From Porodaedalea pini (lineage: Eukaryota > Basidiomycota > Agaricomycetes > Hymenochaetales > Hymenochaetaceae): 64,000 nucleotides of DNA. A program made the translations under genes and the position numbers. Each line of letters opens with the position of its first letter. Position 1 is the first letter of the stretch. The DNA is taken from assembly GCA_002794775.1 (NCBI GenBank), contig NBAY01000053.1:242128-306127 (forward strand). The letters run 5' to 3'. Under the pieces are notes generated by a model. It did not search any database. It had not been told where the DNA came from and saw nothing but the letters and a program-made list of their open reading frames with translations. Shown in pieces: positions 1 through 11,700 of this stretch.

Positions 1-1440
1 GTAACTCATCTGTCTGCTTTTCTATGAACTGACTTGGCTTTTGCTAGGATCATCAAGTCAAAATATGTCTTGAAGATAATTATGGGATGGAACACATCAA
101 TATTCTCAATGATCACTTACTTCCAACACTATATCTGTGAACATGATTTTATAGTTGCTTATATCTTTCATTACATCTTGTTTTCATAGCTCCTCACTTC
201 TACAATATTGATAAAGTGAAGGCAGCTTGGGCTGAATATCGGTCCCTTTCTCCAGGCTCTGATGAGCATACTGCCTTTGTAGCTCAGAGGAAGCAGCACA
301 TTTGGAAGGCACCTAGGTAGTGCCAACACTTGAGCCCATAAGACAGATGGGACAAAACAATCTTTGTTGCTGTCAGAGAGACTGGAAATATATACATGGA
401 AAATTGTCTACTCACCTTTGTTGCTGTCAGAGAGACTGAGGCAACAAAGGTGTTGGAAAGGGTTCAAATAGAAAGGATTATATAATATGAACTATCTTAA
501 TATTGAACCAACAAAGGCCCTTTTGCCCACAGCCACCATCAGAAATGACAAATTCTGATAAATTCTGACTAAAATTTGTCACTATTAATCAGCCTTCTCT
601 CTACTGCTTTTATACCTGCACCCCCCTCCAAAGCAGCAACTACAGTTGCAGATTACAAAACATCCTCAAACCAGCATCTCACAGATCACTCAAACTGGCA
701 ACTCTGCAAATTACTCAAAGCGGCAACTCTGCAGATCACTCAAAGCAGCAGAATACACACAACACTTTGAGCTCAAACAACTCATTTCTCACTTGAACAA
801 AATTGGAAAAATCATTAAAAAATTAAATCTAATTAGAAATTTAATGTGCCATCTTCCCCATGAGTATTAGTGCATAAATTGCCTCATCACATCAACTAAT
901 TTGAGCTTTCTTGATGATGAAAAAATAGTTTGCATATATAAGACAGCACAGGACCTTTATATTATATTAGGACTCACTCCAATGGATGTCCCAAGAAAAA
1001 ATAAGGTGATACATAAAGCTGAGAACATAGGAGCATAACTTGCAGCCAGACTGAAGATTGCAGTGAAGTAAAATGTAAGGTTGAAAGCAGTACTCTGAGT
1101 GAGTAAGTCAGAGCCTCCAGAGAAAAAGTCAGCAAGGGAAATCTTTGTTTAAGCATTGAATTCCTACATGATCCTCATCCTACAGTACTGAGCATCATTC
1201 TAGAAAACATTGAGGAAGAGAGATCTACAATATGGCTGTCTATAACTGTAGAAGTTGCAAGTTAAGCAGAAATGTGCAGGAACAAAAGAAAAGATTATAC
1301 ATATTAGTAATAAGCTTACTACACCTGTCTTACACATGGGCAACTGACATAATGTGACAACCAATATTGGATTTAGTGAGGCTTTAGTGTAATTAGAATT
1401 TTACAATAAAAATCAAGTTTCTTCCAGACAGACTAAGATA
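1..1440. other. AT-rich stretch without a confident gene
   Basis: No complete gene is visible. Positions 199-318 read open after an acceptor-like TAG (frame with Lys-Ala-Ala-Trp-Ala-Glu-Tyr) and end at a CTAG/GTAG junction, so this may be one exon of a decayed gene, but I do not recognise it. A direct repeat of about 24 bp containing TTTGTTGCTGTCAGAGAGAC occurs near 362 and again near 417. The rest is low-GC sequence with stops in all frames. Confidence 0.4.
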
Positions 1441-1545
1441 ATACAGGTGGGTATAAGTGAAGGCTAAGTCATGTGCACCAGTTTGGCTGGGAGTTACTGC
1501 ATAAAGCTTGCACATGACTCAGCCATCACTTACACCCACCTGTAT
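1441..1545. repeat. Imperfect inverted repeat (37-bp arms)
   Basis: The arm 1441-1477 (starting ATACAGGTGGGT) is the reverse complement of 1509-1545 (ending ACCCACCTGTAT) at 34 of 37 positions, with a 31-bp loop. It could form a long hairpin or be the remains of a small fold-back element. I see no coding content and no convincing target duplication. Confidence 0.75.
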
Positions 1546-1565
1546 ATTGTCTGTAGAACTTAGAT

Positions 1566-1945
1566 AAAGCCAGAATAGATATGAGCACTGTGTTTAAACC
1601 CAAGTCCTGGTGAAGCCAGGATGGATCTTAGCATTGCATTTAAAAAAACAAGTCCTGGCAAAGCCAGGATAGATCTAAGCATTGTGTTTAAAAAAACAAG
1701 TCCTGGTGAAGCCAGGATAGATCTAAGCATTGTGTTTAAAGAAACAAGTCCTGGCAAAGCCAGGATGGATCTAAGCATTGCGTTTAAAAAAACAAGTCTC
1801 GGCAAAGCCAGGATGGATCTAAGCATTGCGTTTAAAAAAACAAGTCTCAGTAAAGCTAGGATAGATCTAAGCATTGCATTTAAAAAAACAAGTCCTGGTG
1901 AAGCTGGGATGGATCTAAGCACTGCATTTGAAGCAAAGTCCCAGC
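1566..1945. repeat. 48-bp minisatellite, about eight units
   Basis: The landmark AGTCCTGG (or AGTCTC variants) recurs at 1603, 1651, 1699, 1747, 1795, 1843 and 1891, exactly 48 bp apart, with a last partial unit at 1937. Each unit carries a short internal palindrome (TCCTGG, 5-nt loop, CCAGGA) followed by GATCTAAGCATT and an A-run. Because 48 is a multiple of three, frames stay open on both strands as 16-residue peptide repeats; with no gene context these are probably incidental. Confidence 0.9.
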
Positions 1946-2204
1946 TTCACCAGGGCTTCAGCTGGTACCATATCAGTCTGAAAGGATTCCATTGAGAATT
2001 ACTCTCAGAATACATAAATCAGCATGTGCATGCCAAAGTGTTGCTCAACTTGGTGTGAGTGCATATGAGCATTGGACAAGTTGGTGTTAGCTTTAGACAG
2101 GTTGGGGAGTGAAGGGAATATGAATAGGATATTAGTAGAATGTAATGTGCCATGCTCTAGAGGTCTAGAGGCTATGCTGCCACCAAGTTGCATGCTCAGA
2201 CTTA

Positions 2205-2275
2205 GTCTTTGGGCTTAGACTCGGCCTTCAGGCTCAGACTCGGCCTTCAGGCTCAGACTCAGTATGGTCACAAAA
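2205..2275. repeat. Short 19-bp tandem repeat
   Basis: The unit CGGCCTTCAGGCTCAGACT is repeated in tandem, with degenerate copies (GGGCTTAGACT, CTCAGACTTGG) extending to about 2340. No gene context is seen. Confidence 0.6.
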
Positions 2276-3375
2276 CTCAGCACTTGGGATCAGACTTGGC
2301 ACAATCATGAGACTTGGCACTCAGGCTCAGACTTGGCATGACACAATGTCTAGACAGTTGGTATTGTTAAGGTTGGGCAAGTATTCTAATTCTTTAACCA
2401 CAAAGGTGTTGCCTTCTGGACTGTATGGTCCTCTGAGCAGTGTATTATCAAGATGACTTTATTTATCTTTGACCAATCCTGTAACCAGCTTCTTCTTCAC
2501 TGCCCTTATTAGGTAGAACCTGAGGTTGGTATTGAAAGTACTTAGTTACAGCAGATAGGGAAGGTAATGCCCTAGAAGGTCAAGAGATGTTTGGTTATGC
2601 TGCAATGTTGTCTAGGAGGCAAACTGCAAGGCTTGACATAGCTGAGATGCACTCAACCAGACTTAGTTCTGTGGACAATGAGAGGAACCTTCTAAGCATG
2701 GCATAGCTGAGGGTCTACTCAATCAAAGTCAATCCTTATTCAACTTGGGACAAATCTTCAACCCAGTATAGGGTGGACTTGTTATTCAACCAAGGAGGAT
2801 ATTACACAGTGATAGTTATAGAGGTAGAGGTAGGGGTAAGAAGTAGCAGTGTTCTGTAACCTGTAGAGGTAACTTTGAAAGCAATAGAGAATGGGGATCT
2901 GGGGTGCTAGTTACTTAGCCTTATACAGCTTACTGAATTTCTAATTTCTTTACATTCCATTCAACCAGATACCCTTTTATCTCCTTCCTATGTTTCATGT
3001 GGCCATAGCACTTAGCTGCTGTGGTGAGGATGTATGCACATGTACTCCATCCAATGGTTTGCTTGTATTCTGTAATTTAGACTGCAGGCATAAGTCATGT
3101 GATGTCTGCACATGTGTGCTGAAGAGCAAGCAGACTGATTTGGTAGTCAAGCTCCCACATTCTCCACATGCTCCTGCTTAATTAACTTCCTGCTTCTTCT
3201 GAGTGCTTCTTTATTGAGGCTTTGCTTCTCTGGCTTCTCAAAGCATCATCCTTGGTTGTGGCACTGCATGGCCTATCAGGTGGCATTGCTGCACTTGGGT
3301 GGTCATTTCTCCCATTCAAATCTGTTGAGGATAACCATGTGGACCCATAGATTATTCTTGGATCACTATTTAGTT
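2276..3375. other. No recognisable feature
   Basis: AT-rich sequence. Frames at 2990-3181 and 3214-3519 are open on the plus strand but have no recognisable domain, splice partners or family resemblance, and the second overlaps the minus-strand decayed frame starting downstream. I see nothing I can support as a gene here. Confidence 0.4.
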
Positions 3376-3951
3376 TCAGGTCCACTCGGTGTTAGGGCTG
3401 CTCTGCCAAGACATGTCTCCATTGTAAACAGTGGGTCATGTAATCCAAGAGCCAGGGTGACCTTGAATGTTCGCCTTTCTGACATGTGCTCAAATTTGTA
3501 TAGTGTAATCGTACCTTGATACTTTATATCCTGAAGGTATGCCCAACAGCACTTGAGTGCTGTTGTTATGTATATTGGTATGTCATTCCCTTGCACTGGA
3601 CTTGGGGGTAGGTATTCATATCATCATCCTGCAGTTTCTGCATTCTTCATGTAGTCCTTTATTGTATTGGATGACTGTGTCCCATTAGTAGTTCTCCATG
3701 CCACATTCTTCCTTGCTAATGTGGACTTTATATGTCTTGGCATCTTGGTAGTAGATTGTCTGGCCTGTTTCAAAGTATGGGGATTGGCCTTCTCACTTGT
3801 GTGCCTGTAATGTGATATCCTAGTCCATTAGTTCTATTGTCTTTAGGAGTTCTGGGACCTTCTGTGCTACATTCTGTAGTAGCATGCACTTTGTGCATTG
3901 AGGGTCAACCTCCATAGGGTGTCCTTTGCTTTCTTGACATTTGTGTACCAT
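3376..3951 (-). pseudogene. Decayed unknown protein frame, 192 codons with internal stops
   Basis: Reading the minus strand from the ATG at 3951, one frame runs 192 codons with protein-like composition, interrupted by one TAG, one TAA and several TGA codons before a final TGA. No frameshift is needed to follow it. Cysteine pairs occur near the start (Cys-Thr-Lys-Cys) and middle (Glu-Glu-Cys-Arg-Asn-Cys). I do not recognise the family; a transposon-derived protein is a reasonable guess given the surroundings. The excess of TGA stops fits CGA to TGA decay. Confidence 0.45.
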
Positions 3952-4577
3952 GTCACAGGGTGTGACTATGTAGTGTGACTATGACTGATGGATTTTTGCC
4001 TGGGCAAGTATCTATCAAGATCAGGTGACCACATTATGATCAACAATGATTGGCCTTGATCAGCATTTCCGAATGTGAAAAAAAAAAATTTCAGGTGCCA
4101 TGTTGGATGTGGTAAGAACACTCTGGCGGGCTTACAATGTTGTGAATATCTAGAACATATGTCTGTTTATTTATCAGGTAATTGCTCCCCCCCTCCTCCC
4201 AACTCACTAATCCTTGGCTTTTGGGAGCATGACTATGAGGTACAGGAGTGGATAGACTTGCAAATTATAAAGAAGGATGCTGCAAGGAAGATAATTAGTG
4301 ATAAAAGGAAGCCAATGTACATGTATCATCTAATAAACAGTGAAAATAGTGTGCTGAAGAAACCAGGAATAAGTCAGGATTGATATAGGTCTTGCATGCA
4401 ATGTTCACTGGCAACACTTATGTCATGCAATGGAGGTAGCTCTTGTTTTCAAGGGACACAAAGCCGCTGATGGACTGCAGCATGCCCTTCATACATTCTA
4501 TTCCATTCCTTCTTTACTTAAAAAACATGTCAATCATTTGGAAGAATATTAATGTCAAGCCAGGATTATTGAAAGGC
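3952..4577. other. No confident feature
   Basis: A 102-codon plus-strand frame starts at 4075 after a poly-A run. It has no recognisable motif and no splice support, so I do not call a gene. Confidence 0.35.
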
Positions 4578-4585
4578 ATACAGGT

Positions 4586-5214
4586 ATAGTTGCTGCAGTC
4601 CAGTCCAGGTCCAGTCCAGGCAAAATGTTGGTGGACCGTAACCCAGACTGTTTTGGATTTTCCTGCTCAGCTCAGACCTGGAGTGGACCCCAACTGGACC
4701 ACTTTTGGACTGGACCTCGACCACTGGTAAATTGAGAAGAAGAAGTTGAATTAATTCTATTTATGCTTGAGACAAAGACATGCATTTGAAAAGGCCTTTG
4801 TAGTACATCTATAGTATCTCTGTACTCAAAAGTTTCAGAAAGAAGGTGGATATGGCACTTGGTATCTGCCAGACCTGCTCCTGAGTCCTGAGAAAACCTG
4901 TTTACATGGTATGGAAGATCCCCTGGGTAGGCAAGTAGTCATGTCACAGTGCTATGCAAAGCTCAAGCGCATCTTCCAGTCTCACTAGAGCTGTTCTACT
5001 TCTTTGCCAACCAACTTGAGGCCAGTAATGATGTCAAACTAACTCCCACAAATATTTCTTCCGGTCCAGGACCGGTCCAGGGTCAAGCTCGGTCCAGAAA
5101 AATGGCAGGAGAGCTGGACCCAGGACCGGACCACATCTGGACCTTAAGTGGACCGGACCGCGGTCCAGACCACTTTGGGTCCAGCAGTCCACGGACCGGA
5201 CAACGGCAACTATA
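4586..5214. mobile_element. hAT-like non-autonomous DNA transposon (629 bp)
   Basis: The element starts TATAGTTGC at 4586 and ends GCAACTATA at 5214, perfect 9-bp terminal inverted repeats. Inside both ends lie GTCCxGTCC / GGACxGGAC pairs, and both subterminal 150-bp regions are packed with GGTCCAG/CTGGACC words in opposite orientations. The flanking 8-mers CATACAGG (4578-4585) and CATACAAG (5215-5222) match at 7 of 8 positions, the target-duplication length known for hAT elements. There is no transposase frame, so it would depend on a related autonomous element. Superfamily assignment is inferred from duplication length and subterminal repeats only. Confidence 0.75.
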
Positions 5215-5222
5215 CATACAAG

Positions 5223-5770
5223 GGCGCCGAGGAAATAGCGGAGGTACGTTTTGGATGGATATATGCTTTAGCTTTATTCCTTTGCTACTTATGAGCTTTG
5301 TCGGGGAGGAGGAATGATGAATCCCTTTAAGCTTTTACATGCGACTACAACACATACCTACCTTTGTTTCGACTTGCCTTTGTCTGGATTCTACCTTCGC
5401 CATGAACAGGTGGATTGAAAAGCGATCAAACATACATTGAGTCCAAGAGCTGTACGAATAATCGTACCAAGAAAAGTCGAGAATTAACATGCCATTCAAG
5501 TCAGATATATATACAGATTATTACAGAACTGAAGAAAATAAACGAGAACGAGATGGCCAGACGTAACGAGCATCGCCAGCCTGAGAGTAGTGCACAAAGC
5601 AGGCACGTGCACACATGGAACGCGATATCCTCCCTCAAGACGCCGCGTCTCTCTGCACTGTCGACAACTTCATATCTGACGGCATTATCTATCGCAGGCA
5701 TCACGTCGTCTAACACTCTCGTTGTCGGTGGAAGAAGGGAGCAGACACCAGTTAGCTATCAGTAGGGAGA
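5223..5770. other. Upstream region of the 5771 gene
   Basis: No separate gene is supported. GC content rises from the repeat region into the gene. A plus-strand frame at 5415-5765 overlaps a similar minus-strand frame and has no recognisable content; it probably includes the promoter and 5' leader of the gene starting at 5771. Confidence 0.35.
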
Positions 5771-7466
5771 ATGGCCTCATCCTCATCGGGCTCGCACGCG
5801 TCGAGCTCGGGTACATCTACATCGACCTTCCCCGATTTCACGCACGATTTCACCATTGATGACTTCGAGGTGCCGGACGCTGAAAACGAGCAAAAAGATC
5901 AAAATCCCGAAAGCGCAACGACCCTTGGGTCCGCTGGTGCCGAAACATCGTTTGACGGGTTCTTCAACTTTGGCAGGCTGGACAGCTTTGAGCTTGGTCT
6001 CGGACAAACAGACTTGTCGACATTTGGTTCGTTCTGCGATTTTGGTCAGCAGGATTTGGGGCTTGGATTAGGGCCGGTGTCGGGTGTCGATCTTGCGGCC
6101 ACAACATTCCCAGAACTTGGTATCCTTGATCTCGACACACCACTCGAGGTCGAGCCTTTGCCTAAGCGGACGTCGTCCCATAGCGCAACAACCGCCTCCC
6201 AAACTTTCTTCGATGCTCCAAACTCCCGTTTGGGTGACGAAGACACCCAGGACCAGAGTCCGGAAGACGGGAACACAACCAGTCAGAAAGATAGTACGGC
6301 GGCGCAAGATTCTGCGCAGCCAGTGACATATCCGACTCGCAATCCGCTTCTCCGACTTCACACTCCGCCAGAGATCCCCTCTAAATCTGCTCCTCCTAAC
6401 ATATCGACGACGACTCAGGCTGAGGTCGTGGCTTCGAACCCGTCTTCAGCTCCTTTGACATCCCAAGCACAGTCTAAACGGAAAACAAAACAAAAACCAA
6501 GGACAGGGTCAGACTCTCCAGAAATTCTTCCAATAGGATTTCCTTCGTATCCTATTCCAATGGACCCTAGCGGTGCGCCAGACCCAATCGTCCTTGCGGC
6601 CTTTAGCTTTCCCGTACCTGTAACCGACTCCAACCCGCGCGCCGGTCCGAACCGCACCCGGAACGCCCGCTCCCGCCACGCACGCACACCGTACACCACT
6701 ACCGTACAGCCGAAGAAAGGGAAAGAGAAGGCTTTGAAGGACAAGACCAAGGCGGAGAGGAACGTATGGCATGTGATCACCCCGCCCGTGACCGCGCCTG
6801 TACAAGGCAATCCTGCGACTGCTTCTGGGAGCGGGATCACGAGCGTAGAATCCGGCTCTACTAGTGGTTGCAACAACAGCGGAAGGCGGTCAGGAAGGCG
6901 AAAGGAGGTGTTCCAGCATGTCGAGGCACCGTCGACGGAAAAGAGCGAAGAACCGAAGTGGTTCGTGTCCCCGCCGCCATGGAAGCCACTTTTGCCATCA
7001 CCAAAGCCCAGGAAAAAACTGATTACAAGTGACACGCATTCGGATATGGGCTGGGTACTTGCGCGACTGCGCGAGCCTGATTGCGAGCGACCGCAGTACG
7101 GATGGGCGATAGCACAAGTTCATGTAAGTCCTCCGTCCCTTCTCCCGTTCTACACGTAGAGCGACTGGAGACTCATATTGACTCTTCTGATTCTAACAGA
7201 ACCCACGTGCGAGCTCCTACCTCGTCCTCTCTGGTCCGCACGTGACCAAGATCAAGACTGTGCGTGCGTATGACCGCGTTGCGTACTCTCCCGATAATAT
7301 TGCTCAGCTTAAAGAGCGTTGCCAAGATGGCTCTCGGGGGAAGGGGCCTGGGGCGAAGGGTGAGAAGGTGTATGACACGATCACGCATGATCCTGCTGTG
7401 CTTGCGCGACATAGCAGCGTGTTTGGCACAGACCAGGCTACCGAGGGCCTTTTGTCGCTCACTTAA
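5771..7466 (+). CDS. Hypothetical Ser/Thr/Pro-rich protein, two exons
   Basis: Exon 1 is 5771-7123 and exon 2 is 7200-7466, joined by a 76-nt GTAAGT...AACAG intron in phase 0, giving about 539 residues. The ATG lies in a good context (GAGAATGG). Residues 1-300 are low-complexity, rich in Ser, Thr, Pro, Asp and Gln; around 290-330 there is a basic Arg/Lys stretch that could be a nuclear localisation signal. The C-terminal third is more ordered: a Trp-His-Val-Ile segment, then a block after Asp-Met-Gly-Trp and the exon-2 block with Arg-Ala-Tyr-Asp-Arg-Val-Ala-Tyr. No enzyme motif, membrane segment or signal peptide is visible. I do not recognise the family; a nuclear or regulatory role is only a guess from composition. 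Confidence 0.65.
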
Positions 7467-7540
7467 TACTGTATCAATTAGATATCTTTTTTCTCGCACT
7501 TTCTGACTTGATCTTGTACTCTTTCGATACACGTGTATTT

Positions 7541-7570
7541 TGGATGGATGGATGGATGGATGGATGGATG
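7541..7570. repeat. (TGGA)n microsatellite
   Basis: About seven tandem TGGA units lie about 75 bp beyond the stop codon of the upstream gene, probably in its 3' untranslated region. Confidence 0.9.
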
Positions 7571-8327
7571 ATACAGACTTGATTTTCTTTTCTCTGTTTC
7601 GATAATATCTCGAACATTCTTGCTCGACACCCCATCCTTGATTTATCTTTCCTCTTTGTATCCTACGCATTTCCAAACAACACTTTTCCTCTTTTTTTCA
7701 TTCTTCAGTTTTTTTACTCCCACTTTGAAAAATCTATACCGAACACGAACCGTCCTGACTTTGTGATTCCTCACCAAAACGCATTTTTATCTCTAGTTTT
7801 ACTCAAATTGTATATAGATCGGGCTGCTACTGTCTTCCTCGTCGGCCGATCATTCGTGTTCCACACTTCTGATCTGATCCCAAGAGTCACAGCGCATTGT
7901 TTACGCGTTGTTTACGCTTATGTAATAAACCCGCGTTTTGTTCAAGGACGATTCCGAACCTCCAGGACATCTCCTGCCACCTCTGAGCATACTTAGTCAT
8001 ATAAGCATTATTATGGTCCAAAACAGACCTAGGGAAAGCATCCCGAATTGTGGATGTTCGACGGAAACATCGTCTTACTGTAAGTAAGTGAGCTACCCCA
8101 ACTGGACGGACAGTGTTACGGTCTCAAGTTGAGCAACCGGGGCCACGCATGCGTGACGCAACCTGTTTTCAGCAACCGGACCACATGCATATAGTCTCAT
8201 TTGGTATATGACTTCCTCGATATACTTTCAATCCTAGCAGTCGCAGCGCTCGCTGTCAAAATAAATTTGCAATAATGACATAGCATAATGTTTGAAGGGA
8301 AAAAAAATCTTTTTATCAACTGCATAC
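7571..8327. other. Intergenic, leading into an interrupted transposase gene
   Basis: No gene is seen. The last part, up to 8327, is the original left flank of the site CATGT into which the first Ty3/gypsy element inserted. Its continuation is at 14536, where a transposase-type frame begins, so this stretch may hold that gene's promoter or the transposon's 5' end. I could not find a matching terminal inverted repeat. Confidence 0.4.
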
Positions 8328-8332
8328 CATGT

Positions 8333-8691
8333 TGTTAGGCGGGAGTCCGGGAGATGACTCGGACTGGGCAGGCCTCGGCTGACTGTCGTCTGGGACGTGC
8401 TATACTCGAGCGTAGACTCGGGACACGCTTACTCAGGCTAGGTCGTCGCAGAGGTAAGAGGAAAAGCAGAACAAGGAGTTCATGTGATTCCTGAGACCTT
8501 AAATAGCGATGACCGTGAGACTATATTACCTAACATTACATAACGAGCGGGAATGGAACAATTGAAGGTCATGTGAAGGGAGCGTGGGAAGTGATTGGAA
8601 AGATGATTAAAGATAATAAGAAAGAGCGGTTAAAAGGAAAGGAAAAGGGGAAAGGGGAAATAAAGAAAGGGTGAAAGTTCAAGTTCTGACA
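8333..8691 (-). repeat. 3' LTR of copy 1 (359 bp, short form)
   Basis: Sense sequence starts TGTCAGAAC and ends CCTAACA. It lacks the 66-bp GTGAGA...CTAG segment present in the 5' LTR of the same element; apart from that segment the two LTRs align over their full length. A TATA-type box and the conserved GTTCTGCTTTT are present. Confidence 0.92.
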
Positions 8692-8701
8692 TTACCCCCC
8701 T

Positions 8702-11700
8702 TCAAGGTTGGGCGTCCCGACCAACCAAGATTGTGGTCATCTGACTCAGTGTCGATGAAGCGTGGGCGAAGTCGTTGGCGAGGAATTTCGAGTTTTCGAG
8801 GGGGTGTTTTCGATAGAATTCAGTGATCGCCTCCTTTGCGTTCTCTCCAAAGTCCATCTCGGGCTGCCACGTCGGTTCGTTGTAGCCAACCCACTTGACG
8901 AGGTATTGTAGCTTCCCTCGGTGCAGATGCGAGTCTATGACTTCCTCGATCTCGTACTCTTCCTCGTTGTCAACGATGTCCGGTGGCGGTGGCGGCTGTT
9001 GTTTCTGACTTTTGAAGGACGGTTCAACTGCGGGTTTCAGCAGGGCCTCATTGAAGACCGGGTGGACCTTTTTCCATCGCTTTGGGAGCTTGAGCTTGTA
9101 CGCGCTTGCTCCCACCTTGTCGATGATCTCGAAGGGACCATACCACTTGTCCACTAGCTTCTTCGTCGGTGAGTCTGTGCTGATGTTTCGCCCATCGAGG
9201 AAAATCTTGTCTCCAGCCTTGTACTCCACCGAAGCCCCTGCTGTCCGGTCGTGGTAGCGCTTCATGTCCTCTGCCGCCTTGACCAGATTGTCCTTTGCTA
9301 CACGGTGAGTCTCCTTGATGTGCTTCGCGAATTCTTCCGCCAACATGTTGGCAGAGGAAGTTCTTACGGTGTCGAAGCTCTTAGGGTGACGTCCGGTGTT
9401 CGCGTAGAAGGGTGACATTTTCGTCGCCAAGTGTTCGCGGTTATTGTAAGCGAACTCTGCAAGAGGGAGCCAGTCTTTCCAGTCTGATTGCCGATGGTCA
9501 ACGAAGAGTCGGAGATACTGTTCGAGCTCTTGGTTGACACGTTCCGTCTGACCATCCGTTTGTGGGTGGTACGCGGTTGACGGGTTGCCTTCGATGTGTA
9601 GGAGATTGTACAGCTCCTTCATCATCGACGCATCGAACTGCGTGCCTCAGTCATGGATGATCTTCCTTGGTAGGCCATGAAGACGGAAGACGTGGTCGCG
9701 GTATAACTGAGCCATACCTTCTGCTGACAATTTCGTTGTTGTCGGGATCGCATGCATCTGCTTCGAGAACCTGTCTACAAAGATGCAGATCGCGTTGTGT
9801 CCCTTGGAGTCCGGGAGCTCTCCGATTAGGTCGACCGTGACAATTTCCCAAGGACCTTCAGGGACTGCGTTTGGGTGAAGCGGCCTCAACCTCGACATTC
9901 TTAAGGCTTTTGTCCGTTGACAGCGGTCGCATCCTCGGACGTACGCTCAGACATCGGAGAACATTGATGCCCACCAGAAATCGCAACGGACAAGCTCTAC
10001 TGTCTTCGATGCTCCCGGATGACCGGCGAGCACCGAGTTGTGGCACTCTCGTAACACGGCCTCCTTCATTGTCGACGGAATGTATATCTTGCCTTTCATC
10101 CGCCACAACCCGTCGACTTCTGTCATGTTCGTTGGCCTCTCCGATTCGTCCTGCGCCCTCTGCGCTTCACCCACTCGTTCCACCACCTCATCGCGCGACG
10201 TTCACACTACCCCACGGTTCAGCCACTTGTCCTTGATGAACACGATGCCGTTGTTGTCATCCTTGCCCTGATCATAGCCCGCCTTGCATGACAGCAAGTC
10301 GGCCTTGCCCATCGTCTTCCCTGACTTGTGTTCAAGGTGGAAGTCGAATTCTTCGAGTTCAGTTCGCCAGCGAGCTTGACAATAGCTCAGCTTCTGCGCT
10401 GACCTGAAGTAGGTGAGGTTGGCGTGGTCGGACCAGATTTCGATTTTGTGGCGAGCACCAAGGAGGTACTGCCGCCACTCCTTGAGCGCTGAAACGATTG
10501 CGAGCATCTCTTTGTCGTAGATCTTGTAGTTTCATTCTGCTGGTTCGAGCGCCTCTGATCTATAGGCGATCACCCTCCACTTCCCTTCCTGCTTCTGCAA
10601 CAACATGCCGCCAAGTGCAAAGTTTGACGAGTCCACCTCTACGCGGAAAGGGCCTTCATCGTTGGCGATGGCTAGGACTGGAGGTGAGCAGAGACGTCGT
10701 CTCAGCTCCTCGAACGCTTCCTGCTGTTCGGTCTCCCATACCCAGTCCTTCTTGCCTGTTAGCGACGTCAACAGTCGGACCACCTTGCTGTAGTCCTTAA
10801 TAAACCGTCTCAGCCAGTTTCCCATGCCGAGGAACTGTTGCAGCTCCTTGAGGTTTCGTGGGACAGGCCAGTTCGCAATCGCATCCGTCTTCGCCGGGTC
10901 AGCCCTGATTTCGCCGTTGCCAATGATATGACCGAGGTACTTGACGACTTTGGCATCGAATTCGCACTTTTCCGGCTTCAGGTACAGGCCATTTTCTTGG
11001 AGGATCTGGAGTACGCGCCTCGACGTGTCGATATGCTCCTCTATGGTTTCTGAGAGGATTAGGATGTCGTCGAGGTATACGATGATCAGGTTGGCATAGA
11101 TCAGGTCCTTGAAGATATGGTTGACAAAAGCCTGGAACGTGGCCAGCGCATTGCAAAGGCCAAAGAACATGACCGTTGGTTCGAAGAGGCCCATGTTCGT
11201 GCGAAACGCTGCCTTCCATTCGTCACCCTCGCGGATCCGGATATTGTAGTACCCCCAGCGAAGGTCAAGCTTAGTGATGTACTTCGCTTTCTTGACCTTG
11301 TCGACGAGTTTGTCGATGAGAGGGAGGGGATACTTGTTCTTGATCGTACCGTCATTGAGTTTGCGGTAATCCTGGATCGGGCGTAACAATTTGTCAGCTT
11401 TCTTAATGAAGAAGAAAGGTGACGCCATGGGTGATATTGATCGTCGGATGCGACCAGACTTCAAGTTTTCATTGAGGAAGTCCTTGAGTGACTGTTGCTC
11501 CGTCGGCGTGAGCGGGTAGATCTTACAGTCGCTCGGTTTGAAGTCGGGCTTCAAGTCGATGACGTGATCCCAGGGTCGGTGTTCAGGCAGCTTTTCGAAG
11601 CCTTTTTCGCTGAAAACGTCGGCATAGTCATTGAGGTACGCGGGCCAGGACGCCTTGTCCATTCGTGTCTCACTCACCCTCCTCATCTGTTCCACCACCT

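Noticed and set aside
1566..1945. CRISPR-like array
   Set aside because: There are no unique spacers; units are contiguous and the DNA is eukaryotic.
1560..1995. Two overlapping 120-codon frames on opposite strands over the minisatellite as real repeat proteins
   Set aside because: They are explained by a 48-bp period with no stop in the unit; no start context, splice sites or flanking coding sequence.
6046..7035. Long minus-strand frames opposite the 5771-7466 gene (for example 6415-7035)
   Set aside because: Shadows of a GC-rich coding exon; the plus strand has the coherent start, intron and stop.
8030..8327. Terminal inverted repeat of the DDE transposon
   Set aside because: I searched by eye for a partner between 25384 and 26412 and found none convincing.
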